Positions 8,686 to 18,181 of a stretch of 64,000 nucleotides of DNA are shown here, one piece after another. Under the pieces are notes generated by a model. That model was given only the letters and a program-made list of their open reading frames with translations. It was not told the DNA's origin and ran no database searches. Both the position numbers and the translations under genes were made by a program. How positions within the stretch are numbered: position 1 is the first letter of the stretch; each line of letters opens with the position of its first letter. The stretch spans positions 1 through 64,000 of the forward strand of contig CAISPG010000078.1 in NCBI GenBank assembly GCA_903887325.1, given 5' to 3'. This stretch comes from an uncultured Burkholderiales bacterium. GTDB lineage: Bacteria > Pseudomonadota > Gammaproteobacteria > Burkholderiales > Burkholderiaceae_C.

Positions 8686-10320
8686 ATGCACATGGCAACA
8701 GTGCTTGCAGACAAATGGCTGGAAGCAGTGTTGCGGGGCTTGCAACAACCGGCACAGCAAAAACCGCTGGTTGCACTGGAACGGCACAATAAACAGCAAC
8801 GACTCGCAATTACCCCTTTTGGGTTGTCGTTACCGCGCAGTTTGTCTGAGCAACTGGCCAATGTTTTGCAAGGCGGGTATCAACCTGTAGATTTGTTATG
8901 TATGGCAGCGCATGCCAAGGCCCATTTATTGCACTCCGCTTTTTTTCAGCCGGTGGGTAAATTCAAGCAACTATCGCTGGCCCTGATTTCACTGCTTGAA
9001 GATGAGCGGGTTGAGCGTTTAATTGCTGACGACATAGAGGGCATTGACGCTGTTTTTGCTTCAAGACTGGATATCACGCAGGCGTTGGAAATCGGTGGTG
9101 TAGAAACTCAGCTGGCGAAAATGTCGGTCTGTCTCAACCGCAGAAGCAATGTTTATGACGATTATTGGTGCGGCAAGGCGTTGGCCATGTTTGAGCAGGC
9201 ATTGATCAGCGGCCAAGGCTTTGCTGCCCTGCGTGAAGCCGGCTCCATTCTGGCCAATGATCTCGGGCAAATGCGGTACCGGTTTGACCATACCCGGTAT
9301 GCCGTCTGGCCAGCCTACCGTGATGACAATTCAATTTTGTGGACTGATGCATCTGCTGAACAAAAAATCCGGGAATCTGTTACACACTCCAGCAGCAAAC
9401 CTCCTCCGCTTGAGGAGTTGCCCGTCGTCAAAGAACCTTTTATTTTTTACTATGACGAATGGGATGGTGAAAACTCAGCGATGAAAGAAGCTTTCGTCAC
9501 TGTGAATCACACGGGCTTGACGCCTGGTCATGGGACAAAAGGTATCCCATTGCGGGCAGCGCATGCTACTTCGTTTAAATCTCGCAGAAAACGCGCCATT
9601 CGCGGTGAGTTCAAAGCTGCTACTGACTTCAGTGAACAACTTTGGCTTGATAAGGCCATAGAGCGTAGTGTCGATCTGCGCTGTCTCATATCTCCGGATG
9701 AAAATATCTATCAGCTATGGCAACGCCAGCAACTGAGCACAGGAGTGATGCTCTTGATTGATGCATCTGAATCTGCCAATGACCGGATACCCGGAACCTA
9801 CACCAGTATTTTGGATATTGAGAAAAAATCGATTGCATACCTGGCCGATTTTTTTCAATCCGCACAAATTCCTTTTGCAATTTCAAGCTTTCATTCCAAT
9901 ACCCGTGCTGATGTCAATATATGCCTGCACAAGGATTTTGTATCTGCCTGGTCAACGGCTGAACGCAAGGCTATAAAGGGTTTACAGGCAGGTTTTTCTA
10001 CCAGACTTGGTGCCGCTTTGCGGCACATGGGTACTTTGTGCAGCAAGCGCCTGCAACAACCCATGGTTCTGGTATTGACTGATGGCATTCCCAGTGACGT
10101 TGACGTGGAAAACGATAATTATTTGTTGCTGGATGCTCAATATGCAGTGGCTCAACTCAAGGACGAAGGCGTTGCCATTAATTGTTTGAAAATAGGGTCT
10201 ATGCAAGGCCAGGTCTGTCAACAGATCTTCGGTATCCCGCATACTGTGGTTTGTGAAGCAGACAATATTGAATTGGCTATTCGCAGTGTTTTGAAAAAAA
10301 TTAGAAAGAGCTTTTCATGA
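8686..10320 (+). CDS. VWA-domain protein, CbbO/NorD-like partner of the MoxR ATPase
   Basis: C-terminal VWA with MIDAS-like LLIDASESAND and VLVLTDGIPSDVD; adjacent to the CbbQ-type ATPase. Confidence 0.85.
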   Translation: MHMATVLADKWLEAVLRGLQQPAQQKPLVALERHNKQQRLAITPFGLSLPRSLSEQLANVLQGGYQPVDLLCMAAHAKAHLLHSAFFQPVGKFKQLSLALISLLEDERVERLIADDIEGIDAVFASRLDITQALEIGGVETQLAKMSVCLNRRSNVYDDYWCGKALAMFEQALISGQGFAALREAGSILANDLGQMRYRFDHTRYAVWPAYRDDNSILWTDASAEQKIRESVTHSSSKPPPLEELPVVKEPFIFYYDEWDGENSAMKEAFVTVNHTGLTPGHGTKGIPLRAAHATSFKSRRKRAIRGEFKAATDFSEQLWLDKAIERSVDLRCLISPDENIYQLWQRQQLSTGVMLLIDASESANDRIPGTYTSILDIEKKSIAYLADFFQSAQIPFAISSFHSNTRADVNICLHKDFVSAWSTAERKAIKGLQAGFSTRLGAALRHMGTLCSKRLQQPMVLVLTDGIPSDVDVENDNYLLLDAQYAVAQLKDEGVAINCLKIGSMQGQVCQQIFGIPHTVVCEADNIELAIRSVLKKIRKSFS

Positions 10321-11432
10321 AGACCCTTATTCCTGTTGGCGTACTTTTTTCGCAAACAGGCGCTACCGCTGTGATTGAGAAGACGCAATTGCATGCCACC
10401 ACGCTCGCTATCCATGCCGCGAATCTTCAACTGGCCGCACACGGACTGGAAATTCAGCCTTTTTACATGGATCCGCAGTCTGACCCGTTTCTTTTTTCCA
10501 GCATGAGTGAACAATTGATCACAGAGCATGCGGTGAATGTGATCTTCGGTTGTTACACCTCCATAAGTCGTAAGTCGGTGGTGCCGGTTATTGAAAAGTA
10601 CAACAAGCTTCTTTTCTACCCGACCTTGTACGAAGGATTCGAATTTTCTCCGAACGTGATTTATACAGGTGCTTGCCCGAATCAAAACATCATCATCCTT
10701 GCTGAATTCATGTTTTCCATGTTTGGTAAAAATGTGTATCTCATCGGGTCGGATTACGTTTATCCCTATGAATCCAACCGCATCATGAAAGACATGGTCA
10801 ACGGGTTCGGCGGGCAGATCATGGGTGAGCACTACCTCAGCCTTGATGCCGCCCATGCGGCCTTCAGGCCTTTATTTGCAGATATAGCCGCGTGTAAACC
10901 GGATTTTATATTTTCAACCGTGGTGGGCGCATCAACATCCGCTCTGTATGAAACCTACGCGCAAGCCGGTTTTCAACCGCATACATTGCCTATCGCCAGC
11001 CTCACTACATCCGAGGCTGAGTTGGCGATCATGAATCCTGCTGCACGTGCTGACCACTACACAGCCGCTCCTTTTTTTGCGTCTCTATTAAAGAATTCAA
11101 CCTTACCTGACTGGCAACACTTGGCAGATTTGACAAAAGAAGTACCGGTTAATCAGTGCTGGGAGTCTGCCTATTTTCAGGTTATGCTGTTTGCTAAGGC
11201 GCTTATAGAAGCTGACAATGTCAATACTGACTCTCTGCTCAAGGTACTGCGCGGCATGGAAATAGATGCACCTCAGGGACGCATTCGCATTGACCCGGAT
11301 AACAACCATTGCTGGGTGTATTCGCGCATTGGTCGTTCTTGTGCGAATGGTGATTTTGAAATTGTGAAGGAATCGAAGAGGACAGTGCGGCCTGATCCGT
11401 ACCTGATGTCCTATGCCATTTCAGCTTTGTAG
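10317..11432 (+). CDS. amiC: AmiC-like cytoplasmic amide sensor / negative regulator (PBP fold, no signal peptide)
   Basis: MKTLIPVGVLFSQTGATAVIEKTQLHATTLAI...FGCYTSISRKSVVPVIEKYNKLLFYPTLYEGFE; homologous to the UrtA-type proteins in the window but without a leader; ATGA overlap with upstream gene. Confidence 0.85.
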   Translation: MKTLIPVGVLFSQTGATAVIEKTQLHATTLAIHAANLQLAAHGLEIQPFYMDPQSDPFLFSSMSEQLITEHAVNVIFGCYTSISRKSVVPVIEKYNKLLFYPTLYEGFEFSPNVIYTGACPNQNIIILAEFMFSMFGKNVYLIGSDYVYPYESNRIMKDMVNGFGGQIMGEHYLSLDAAHAAFRPLFADIAACKPDFIFSTVVGASTSALYETYAQAGFQPHTLPIASLTTSEAELAIMNPAARADHYTAAPFFASLLKNSTLPDWQHLADLTKEVPVNQCWESAYFQVMLFAKALIEADNVNTDSLLKVLRGMEIDAPQGRIRIDPDNNHCWVYSRIGRSCANGDFEIVKESKRTVRPDPYLMSYAISAL

Positions 11433-11493
11433 TTTCGCCAGCTGTTGAAGTATTTACAGCTTGCACATCTTATATAGCCGCTAAGGAGGTTGT

Positions 11494-12171
11494 ATGGAAA
11501 AGCATGATGTTGTCGCCGGATTACGCCAGATGCAGGTGGGTTTATGCCATCCTCTGGATGCCGAGTGCCGTTTGATATCTCAGCAATTGGAACGACTAGG
11601 CATGCCGTTCCGGCAGGTCTGGCCACCTGTCATGAGCGATTTAATGGCTGTTGATCTGGTGGTTCTGTCTCTGGTGCCTGAAGCTTTCATCAAGATAGAC
11701 AAAGCACTGTTCAATGCACTTAAAAATAAAATCGTGGTGTCAGTTCTGAAATTTGAAAGCCCCACCGTGCTGGAACTGGCCTGCCAATTGAATTCTTCTT
11801 CTTTGTTGTTTTCCCCTGTGAAACCTTTTGGTGTGTTGTCAGCTATTGTGCTGGCAGTCAATCAGCATAAAGTTCGCGAAGATTTGCTCAAACGCATCAG
11901 TAAGCTGGAAGGACGAATTGAGTCTGTGCGCTGCATTGAACAGGCCAAACGCTTTTTGATGGATACCAGCGGCATCAGTGATGCTGAGGCTTTCAAGGTC
12001 ATACGCGACCGATCCATGGACAAACGGTGTTCAGTAGAGGAAGTTGCCCAAAGCATCATCACCGCCAAGGATGCACTTGAATCTGCCCTGGGAGACTCTA
12101 GCCCTTTGGCAGGCCAGCACATAGCCGAATCCGTTCAACGCGGCACAGGTACAGTTGTTCGAATTAAATAA
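11494..12171 (+). CDS. amiR: AmiR-like ANTAR-domain transcription antitermination regulator
   Basis: Degenerate receiver-like N-terminus plus C-terminal helical segment (RISKLEGRIESVRCIEQAKRFLMDTSGISDAEAFKVIRDRSMDKRCSVEEVAQSIITAKDAL) typical of ANTAR; directly after AmiC. Confidence 0.85.
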   Translation: MEKHDVVAGLRQMQVGLCHPLDAECRLISQQLERLGMPFRQVWPPVMSDLMAVDLVVLSLVPEAFIKIDKALFNALKNKIVVSVLKFESPTVLELACQLNSSSLLFSPVKPFGVLSAIVLAVNQHKVREDLLKRISKLEGRIESVRCIEQAKRFLMDTSGISDAEAFKVIRDRSMDKRCSVEEVAQSIITAKDALESALGDSSPLAGQHIAESVQRGTGTVVRIK

Positions 12172-12231
12172 ACATTCGCAGACCTTCAATGCCCTTGTTT
12201 GGCGCTGAATGCACTGTACTTGGCCTGTTTT

Positions 12232-12248
12232 TGCATTAATTTGGTGCG
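12232..12248. promoter_or_regulatory. Candidate NtrC-like enhancer upstream of urtA
   Basis: TGCATTAATTTGGTGCG versus TGCACCANNNTGGTGCA; 11/14 match; ~100 bp upstream of the predicted sigma54 start. Confidence 0.55.
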
Positions 12249-12310
12249 GAGCCAACCCAATTAAAGGTATTTCTTGGTGATATTTTTGATTACTTGCTGA
12301 TTTAGCTGGT

Positions 12311-12326
12311 TGGCACAAGGCTTGCA
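12311..12326 (+). promoter_or_regulatory. Sigma54 promoter of urtABCDE
   Basis: TGGCAC-AAGGC-TTGCA, exact match to the -24/-12 consensus with correct spacing. Confidence 0.85.
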
Positions 12327-12392
12327 AAGGTAGTTGGCGTAGCCCACAAGGCGCGTTTCTTCTAACCCTTGTATTGTTTTGGAGCACATCGA

Positions 12393-13664
12393 ATGTTTAA
12401 CCGTCGCTTTCATCTGAAAACCCTGGTCGCTGCAGCCGCAGTTGCCAGCGGCTCTTTGTACATGACCGCAGTTCAGGCCGCTGACACCATCAAAGTGGGT
12501 GTGTTGCACAGCCTCTCAGGCACCATGGCTATTTCCGAGACCGTGTTGAAAGACACCGTGCTCATGGCCATCGACGAAATCAACGCCAAAGGCGGCGTGC
12601 TGGGCAAAAAGCTCGAGCCAGTGGTTGTTGACCCGGCCTCCAACTGGCCTTTGTTTGCCGAAAAAACCAAGCAGTTGCTCGGTCAAGACAAAGTTGCGGT
12701 GATCTTCGGTTGCTGGACTTCTGTGTCACGCAAATCAGTGCTGCCCGTGGTGGAAGAAATGAACGGCTTGCTGTTCTATCCCGTGCAATACGAAGGCGAA
12801 GAACTGTCTAAAAACGTGTTTTACACAGGCGCTGCACCTAACCAACAAGCCATTCCTGCTGTCGACTATTTGATGAGCAAAGACGGCGGTTCCGCCAAGC
12901 GTTGGGTGTTGCTGGGTACCGACTATGTCTACCCGCGTACCACCAACAAAATTTTGCGTGCTTACCTGATCAGCAAAGGCGTGAAAGAGTCTGACATCGA
13001 CGAAAAATACACACCCTTCGGTCACTCCGACTATCAGACGATCGTGGCCGATATCAAGAAATTTTCAACCGGCGGCAAAACCGCTGTGGTCTCTACTATC
13101 AATGGTGACTCCAACGTTCCTTTCTACAAAGAACTTGGCAATGCCGGTTTGAAAGCCAAAGACGTTCCGGTCGTGGCCTTCTCTGTGGGTGAAGAAGAAT
13201 TGCGCGGCGTGGACACCAAGCCCCTGGTCGGTCACTTGGCTGCATGGAACTACTTCCAATCCATCAAGAACCCCACCAACGATGCGTTCATCAAAAAATG
13301 GTCTGACTACGCCAAAGCCAAAGGCATTGCCGGTCATAAAGACAAGCCTTTGACCAACGACCCGATGGAAGCCACTTACATCGGTATCAATATGTGGAAG
13401 CAAGCGGTTGAAAAAGCCAAGTCCACTGATGTCGATAAAGTCATTGCTGCCATGGCAGGTCAGACATTCACCGCTCCAAGCGGCATCACTTCCAAAATGG
13501 ACGAGAAAAACCACCACTTGCACAAATCTGTGTTCATCGGTGAAATCAAGGCTGACGGTCAGTTCAACGTGGTTTGGAAAACACCCGGCCCTGTGAAAGC
13601 CAAGCCTTGGAGCCCTTACATTCCTGGCAACGACATCAAGCCTGACGAACCTGTCAAGAAGTAA
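12393..13664 (+). CDS. urtA: Urea ABC transporter substrate-binding protein
   Basis: MFNRRFHLKTLVAAAAVASGSLYMTAVQAADTIKVGVLHSLSGTMAISETVLKDTVLMAIDEINAKGGVLGKKLEPVVVDPASNWPLFAEK; GGAG RBS upstream. Confidence 0.95.
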   Translation: MFNRRFHLKTLVAAAAVASGSLYMTAVQAADTIKVGVLHSLSGTMAISETVLKDTVLMAIDEINAKGGVLGKKLEPVVVDPASNWPLFAEKTKQLLGQDKVAVIFGCWTSVSRKSVLPVVEEMNGLLFYPVQYEGEELSKNVFYTGAAPNQQAIPAVDYLMSKDGGSAKRWVLLGTDYVYPRTTNKILRAYLISKGVKESDIDEKYTPFGHSDYQTIVADIKKFSTGGKTAVVSTINGDSNVPFYKELGNAGLKAKDVPVVAFSVGEEELRGVDTKPLVGHLAAWNYFQSIKNPTNDAFIKKWSDYAKAKGIAGHKDKPLTNDPMEATYIGINMWKQAVEKAKSTDVDKVIAAMAGQTFTAPSGITSKMDEKNHHLHKSVFIGEIKADGQFNVVWKTPGPVKAKPWSPYIPGNDIKPDEPVKK

Positions 13665-13771
13665 TTCAATAGGGAATGCATTGGCTGCGTGAGCAGTCAA
13701 TGCGGGATGCGAAACATGAGGGGGAGGGCGCAAGTCACTCCCCCTTTTGATGAACAGCGAAAAGAGCAGGT

Positions 13772-15352
13772 ATGAAAGCGATAGCTTTATTTTTAGCAGT
13801 GTGTGTGTCTGTGCTTGGAACGACATCTGCACTGGCACTCACGCCTCAGCAGGTACATGACATAGTGACGGGCGAAACTGACGCCCGAATTGAAAGTCTG
13901 CAAAAGGCATTGGCACAAGCCGATGCGCAGACAGCCGTATTTTTGCAAGCCTTGGCAGATGACGCTGTCGTCATTGCAGGTGAGCAAGTTGTCGTTGTTC
14001 GTGACGGCAAAGGCTTTGATCCGGCAACAGGCAAAGACATGTCCGTGCCTGCAAGCGCAGAAGGCGTGGTCAGCAACAACCGCATGCGCGGCGAAATCGA
14101 TTCAGCCCTGGCTGCATTGCAATTGCTCAGCCCGGGTGATGCGATGCGCACGAAAGCAGCGCAGGCTTTGGTGTCTGAGCCCGATCCGAGTAAAAAACCG
14201 CTGCTTGAAAAAGCCATTACAGCAGAGAAAAATCCTGCCATCAGCCAATTGCTGCTGCTGGCGCAAGCTGCCATTGACATCAGCAGCACAGACGCCGCCG
14301 TGCGCTTGGCCGCTGCCAAGGCTTTAGGCAACAGCAAAACGCCAAACACGCAGTTATTGTTGAATCAACAAATGAAGTTGGAAACCGATGCAGCGGTGAG
14401 AGCGCAAATGAAGGCTTCCTTGGCAGAGATCAAATCCGCATTGGCTTGGGGCGAGCGACTCGGTGCGTTATTCACCGGTTTAAGTCTGGGATCTATTTTG
14501 TTACTGGTCGCGCTCGGCTTGGCCATCACTTACGGTTTGATGGGTGTGATCAACATGGCGCATGGCGAATTGATGATGGTCGGTGCGTATGCCACCTATG
14601 TGGTGCAGGCTTTTTTTCGCAAGCACATGGGCGGTGCTTTCGATTACTACCTGGTCGCCGCTTTGCCTATGGCATTTATCTCGGCTGCTTTGGTCGGCGC
14701 ATTGCTGGAGCGCGCGGTGTTACGCCATTTGTACGGCCGCCCGCTGGAAACATTGCTGGCTACCTGGGGCATCAGTTTGATTTTGATGCAAACCGTGAGA
14801 ACCATTTTCGGGGCTCAAAACGTCGCAGTGGAAAACCCGTCATGGATGAGCGGCGGCATACAGGTGTTGGCAAATCTCAGTTTGCCGTGGAACAGATTAT
14901 TGATTGTGGTATTTGCTTTGCTGGTGCTTGGCGGTGTGGCTTTGTTGATCAGCCAGACACGGTTAGGTTTGTTTGTACGCGGCGTCACGCAAAACCGCGC
15001 CATGGCCTCTTGCATGGGCGTGAACACTGCACGAATAGATACCTATGCATTCGCACTCGGCTCGGGCATTGCCGGTTTGGCTGGTTGTGCGTTGAGTCAA
15101 ATAGGTAACGTAGGTCCCGACTTAGGTCAAGGCTATATCGTCGACGCATTCATGGTGGTGGTGCTTGGCGGGGTCGGTCAACTGGCCGGCACGGTCTATG
15201 CCGCTTTAGGGCTGGGCGTGCTCAACAAATTATTGGAAGGTTGGACCGGGGCAGTGCTGGCGAAGATCGCCGTGCTGGTGTTCATCATCATCTTCATCCA
15301 GAAACGACCGCAAGGCTTGTTCGCGATGAAGGGCCGCAGTGCGGAGGCATGA
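13772..15352 (+). CDS. urtB: Urea ABC transporter permease with N-terminal helical extension
   Basis: 526 aa; N-terminal alpha-helical repeat region then LGSILLLVALGLAITYGLMGVINMAHGELMMVGAYATY. Confidence 0.95.
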   Translation: MKAIALFLAVCVSVLGTTSALALTPQQVHDIVTGETDARIESLQKALAQADAQTAVFLQALADDAVVIAGEQVVVVRDGKGFDPATGKDMSVPASAEGVVSNNRMRGEIDSALAALQLLSPGDAMRTKAAQALVSEPDPSKKPLLEKAITAEKNPAISQLLLLAQAAIDISSTDAAVRLAAAKALGNSKTPNTQLLLNQQMKLETDAAVRAQMKASLAEIKSALAWGERLGALFTGLSLGSILLLVALGLAITYGLMGVINMAHGELMMVGAYATYVVQAFFRKHMGGAFDYYLVAALPMAFISAALVGALLERAVLRHLYGRPLETLLATWGISLILMQTVRTIFGAQNVAVENPSWMSGGIQVLANLSLPWNRLLIVVFALLVLGGVALLISQTRLGLFVRGVTQNRAMASCMGVNTARIDTYAFALGSGIAGLAGCALSQIGNVGPDLGQGYIVDAFMVVVLGGVGQLAGTVYAALGLGVLNKLLEGWTGAVLAKIAVLVFIIIFIQKRPQGLFAMKGRSAEA

Positions 15353-15353
15353 C

Positions 15354-16478
15354 ATGAACAAACTTCAACTTCCTCAACCCGTTCGTTTGTTGTCGCCTCT
15401 GGGTTGGACGGTATTCATCGGTCTGCTGCTGTGTGTCAGCCTGTTGGCTCCAGCGCTGAATTTGTGGTTGCCGGTGAGCCATCCTTTGCATATGAGTGAC
15501 TTCGCTGTCTCGCTGGTCGGCAAGATCATGTGTTACGCCATATGCGCGTTAGCCATGGATTTGATCTGGGGCTACACCGGCATCTTGTCTTTGGGCCATG
15601 GTTTGTTTTTTGCACTCGGCGGTTACGCCATGGGCATGTATTTGATGCGTCAGATCGGCACCGACGGCAATTACAAATCCGAACTGCCTGACTTCATGGT
15701 CTTCCTCGATTGGAAAACCTTGCCCTGGCACTGGTACTTCAGCGACAGCTTTGTGGCTACCTTGCTGTTGGTGGTGCTGGCACCTGGATTGCTGGCTTTG
15801 TTGTTCGGCTACTTCGCGTTCCGTTCACGCATCAAAGGGGTGTATTTCTCCATCATCACGCAGGCCATGACTTTTGCTTTCATGCTGCTTTTCTTTCGCA
15901 ATGAAACCGGTTTTGGCGGCAACAACGGCTTCACCGATTTCAAACGAATTCTGGGCACACCGATTGCCACGCCGAACATGCGCATGTTCTTGTTTGTGTT
16001 GACCGGTGTGTGTTTGCTCGGTTGTTATTTGGCAGCTCGTTGGTTGGTGCAAAGCAAATATGGCCGGGTGTTGCAAGCCATACGCGATGCTGAAAGCCGG
16101 GTGATGTTCAGCGGTTACTCACCACTGCCATTCAAACTCAGCATCTGGGTGATTTCCGCAGTGATGTGCGGTGTTGCAGGTGCCTTGTACGTGCCTCAGG
16201 TTGGCATCATCAACCCCAGCGAAATGAGTCCTGCGAATTCGATTGAAATCGCCATCTGGGCAGCGGTCGGCGGACGAGCCAGTTTGATCGGTCCGATTGC
16301 CGGTGCCTTCATGGTCAACGGTGTCAAGAGTTGGTTGACGGTGGTCGCACCCGAGTATTGGTTGTATGTATTGGGCGCCTTGTTTATTGCAGTGACTTTG
16401 TACATGCCTCAAGGTGTCATTGGTTTGTTGGGCAATATCAAACAACGCCTGGCTGCACGCAAAGGGGAGCCGTCATGA
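15354..16478 (+). CDS. urtC: Urea ABC transporter permease
   Basis: DLIWGYTGILSLGHGLFFALGGYAMGMYLMRQIG...NETGFGGNNGFTDFKRILG. Confidence 0.94.
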   Translation: MNKLQLPQPVRLLSPLGWTVFIGLLLCVSLLAPALNLWLPVSHPLHMSDFAVSLVGKIMCYAICALAMDLIWGYTGILSLGHGLFFALGGYAMGMYLMRQIGTDGNYKSELPDFMVFLDWKTLPWHWYFSDSFVATLLLVVLAPGLLALLFGYFAFRSRIKGVYFSIITQAMTFAFMLLFFRNETGFGGNNGFTDFKRILGTPIATPNMRMFLFVLTGVCLLGCYLAARWLVQSKYGRVLQAIRDAESRVMFSGYSPLPFKLSIWVISAVMCGVAGALYVPQVGIINPSEMSPANSIEIAIWAAVGGRASLIGPIAGAFMVNGVKSWLTVVAPEYWLYVLGALFIAVTLYMPQGVIGLLGNIKQRLAARKGEPS

Positions 16479-17347
16479 CACCTGAACTCATGAGCGAAGG
16501 CGCAGAGCGACTGGAGAAACACAAATTCAGACTAGTGCAGCCTGTGTCGTCCGGTGACCGGGGCGCCAGCTTCTCGCGCATTCACCACCCGGGTGAATTG
16601 GATGTGGCGCATGGACGCATTTTGTATCTGGAAGATGTGAACGTCAGCTTTGACGGCTTCAAAGCGATCAACAACTTGTCGCTGGACATTGGTGTGGGCG
16701 AATTGCGTTGCATCATCGGCCCGAATGGGGCTGGCAAAACGACCATGATGGACATCATCACGGGCAAAACCAAGCCGGATTCGGGCCAGGTGTTTTTCGG
16801 CAGCACCATTGATTTGCTGCGTCACAACGAGCCCGAGATTGCGCAAATGGGCATAGGCCGTAAATTTCAAAAACCCACGGTGTTTGAGCAACTGACTGTA
16901 TTTGAAAATCTGGAACTGGCACTAAAGACTGGCAAAGGTGTGGCCGCTTCCATGCTGTTCAAACTCAACGGCGAACAACAAGACCGTTTGAGCGAAGTGC
17001 TGCACACCATCCATTTGGAAAATCATTTATTGCGCCAGGCGGGCAACTTGAGCCACGGACAAAAACAATGGCTGGAGATCGGCATTTTGTTGATGCAAGA
17101 CCCCAAGCTGTTGCTGCTGGATGAACCGGTCGCTGGCATGACAGATCAGGAAACTGAGCGCACGGCTGAATTGTTTTTGTCGCTCAAAGGCAAACATTCG
17201 CTGATGGTGGTTGAGCACGACATGGCATTCATCCGGCAGATTGCCGATGTGGTGACCGTGTTATGTGACGGCTCTGTGCTGGCGCAGGGATCGTTTGATG
17301 ATGTGCAAGATGACGAACGCGTCATCGATGTTTATTTGGGGCGCTAA
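16475..17347 (+). CDS. urtD: Urea ABC transporter ATP-binding protein
   Basis: CIIGPNGAGKTTMMDIITGKTKPDSG, LSHGQKQWLEIGILLMQDPKLLLLDEPVAGMT. Confidence 0.94.
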   Translation: MTPELMSEGAERLEKHKFRLVQPVSSGDRGASFSRIHHPGELDVAHGRILYLEDVNVSFDGFKAINNLSLDIGVGELRCIIGPNGAGKTTMMDIITGKTKPDSGQVFFGSTIDLLRHNEPEIAQMGIGRKFQKPTVFEQLTVFENLELALKTGKGVAASMLFKLNGEQQDRLSEVLHTIHLENHLLRQAGNLSHGQKQWLEIGILLMQDPKLLLLDEPVAGMTDQETERTAELFLSLKGKHSLMVVEHDMAFIRQIADVVTVLCDGSVLAQGSFDDVQDDERVIDVYLGR

Positions 17348-17350
17348 AGC

Positions 17351-18043
17351 ATGCTGGCGATAGAACATATTCACCAATACTACGGCGGCTCGCACATCTT
17401 GCGTGATGTCAGTTTGACTGCAAAAGCAGGACAAGTCACTGTGCTGCTGGGGCGCAACGGCGTGGGTAAAACCACCTTGCTCAAAGCCTTGATGGGTCTG
17501 GTGCCGGTGCGCGAAGGGCACATCAGTTTTGCAGGTCATACGGTCACCAAAGCCACGCCTTACGAGCGAGCCCGCGCAGGTATCGGTTATGTGCCGCAAG
17601 GCCGTGAGATATTCAACCGCCTCACCGTGGAAGACAATTTGCGCATGGGACTGGCGACCCAAGCTGCTTCTGCCGAAATACCTGCTGAGTTGTTTGAACT
17701 GTTTCCTATCTTGGATCAGATGCGCAGCCGTCGCGGCGGCGATTTATCCGGTGGACAGCAACAACAACTCGCCATCGCCCGTGCACTGGCCGGCAAGCCT
17801 AAATTGCTGGTGCTGGACGAACCCACTGAAGGCATACAACCGAGCATCATCAAAGACATAGGACGTGTCATACAACGACTGGCTGCACGCGGTGACATGG
17901 CCATATTGCTGTGTGAACAGTACTACGACTTTGCAGAAGAACTGGCGGATCAATACCTGGTCATGGAGCGTGGCGAGGTGATTGCGCAGGGCCCGGGGTC
18001 AGAGATGAAGAGCAAGGGCATACGCAAACTGGTTTCTATTTGA
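17351..18043 (+). CDS. urtE: Urea ABC transporter ATP-binding protein
   Basis: MLAIEHIHQYYGGSHILRDVSL, canonical [40 protein letters not shown]. Confidence 0.94.
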   Translation: MLAIEHIHQYYGGSHILRDVSLTAKAGQVTVLLGRNGVGKTTLLKALMGLVPVREGHISFAGHTVTKATPYERARAGIGYVPQGREIFNRLTVEDNLRMGLATQAASAEIPAELFELFPILDQMRSRRGGDLSGGQQQQLAIARALAGKPKLLVLDEPTEGIQPSIIKDIGRVIQRLAARGDMAILLCEQYYDFAEELADQYLVMERGEVIAQGPGSEMKSKGIRKLVSI

Positions 18044-18181
18044 CGCTTATAGCTCGTAGCAATGACTGACTTCTTAATTACTCTCTGATAGTAGTATCTG
18101 CTGTTCCGAATTTATCTGTGTTGAATAAGTGCATACTGTCTTAACTTGCAAGCGCAAGTCAGTACAGGTCAGGACAAAGAG

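Noticed and set aside
13065-13838. 257-aa antisense ORF opposite urtA, and similar long antisense ORFs (40696-41460, 51417-52232, 53687-54400, 47612-48262)
   Set aside because: Shadow ORFs opposite strong conserved CDSs; no domain signatures, no sensible RBS/context.
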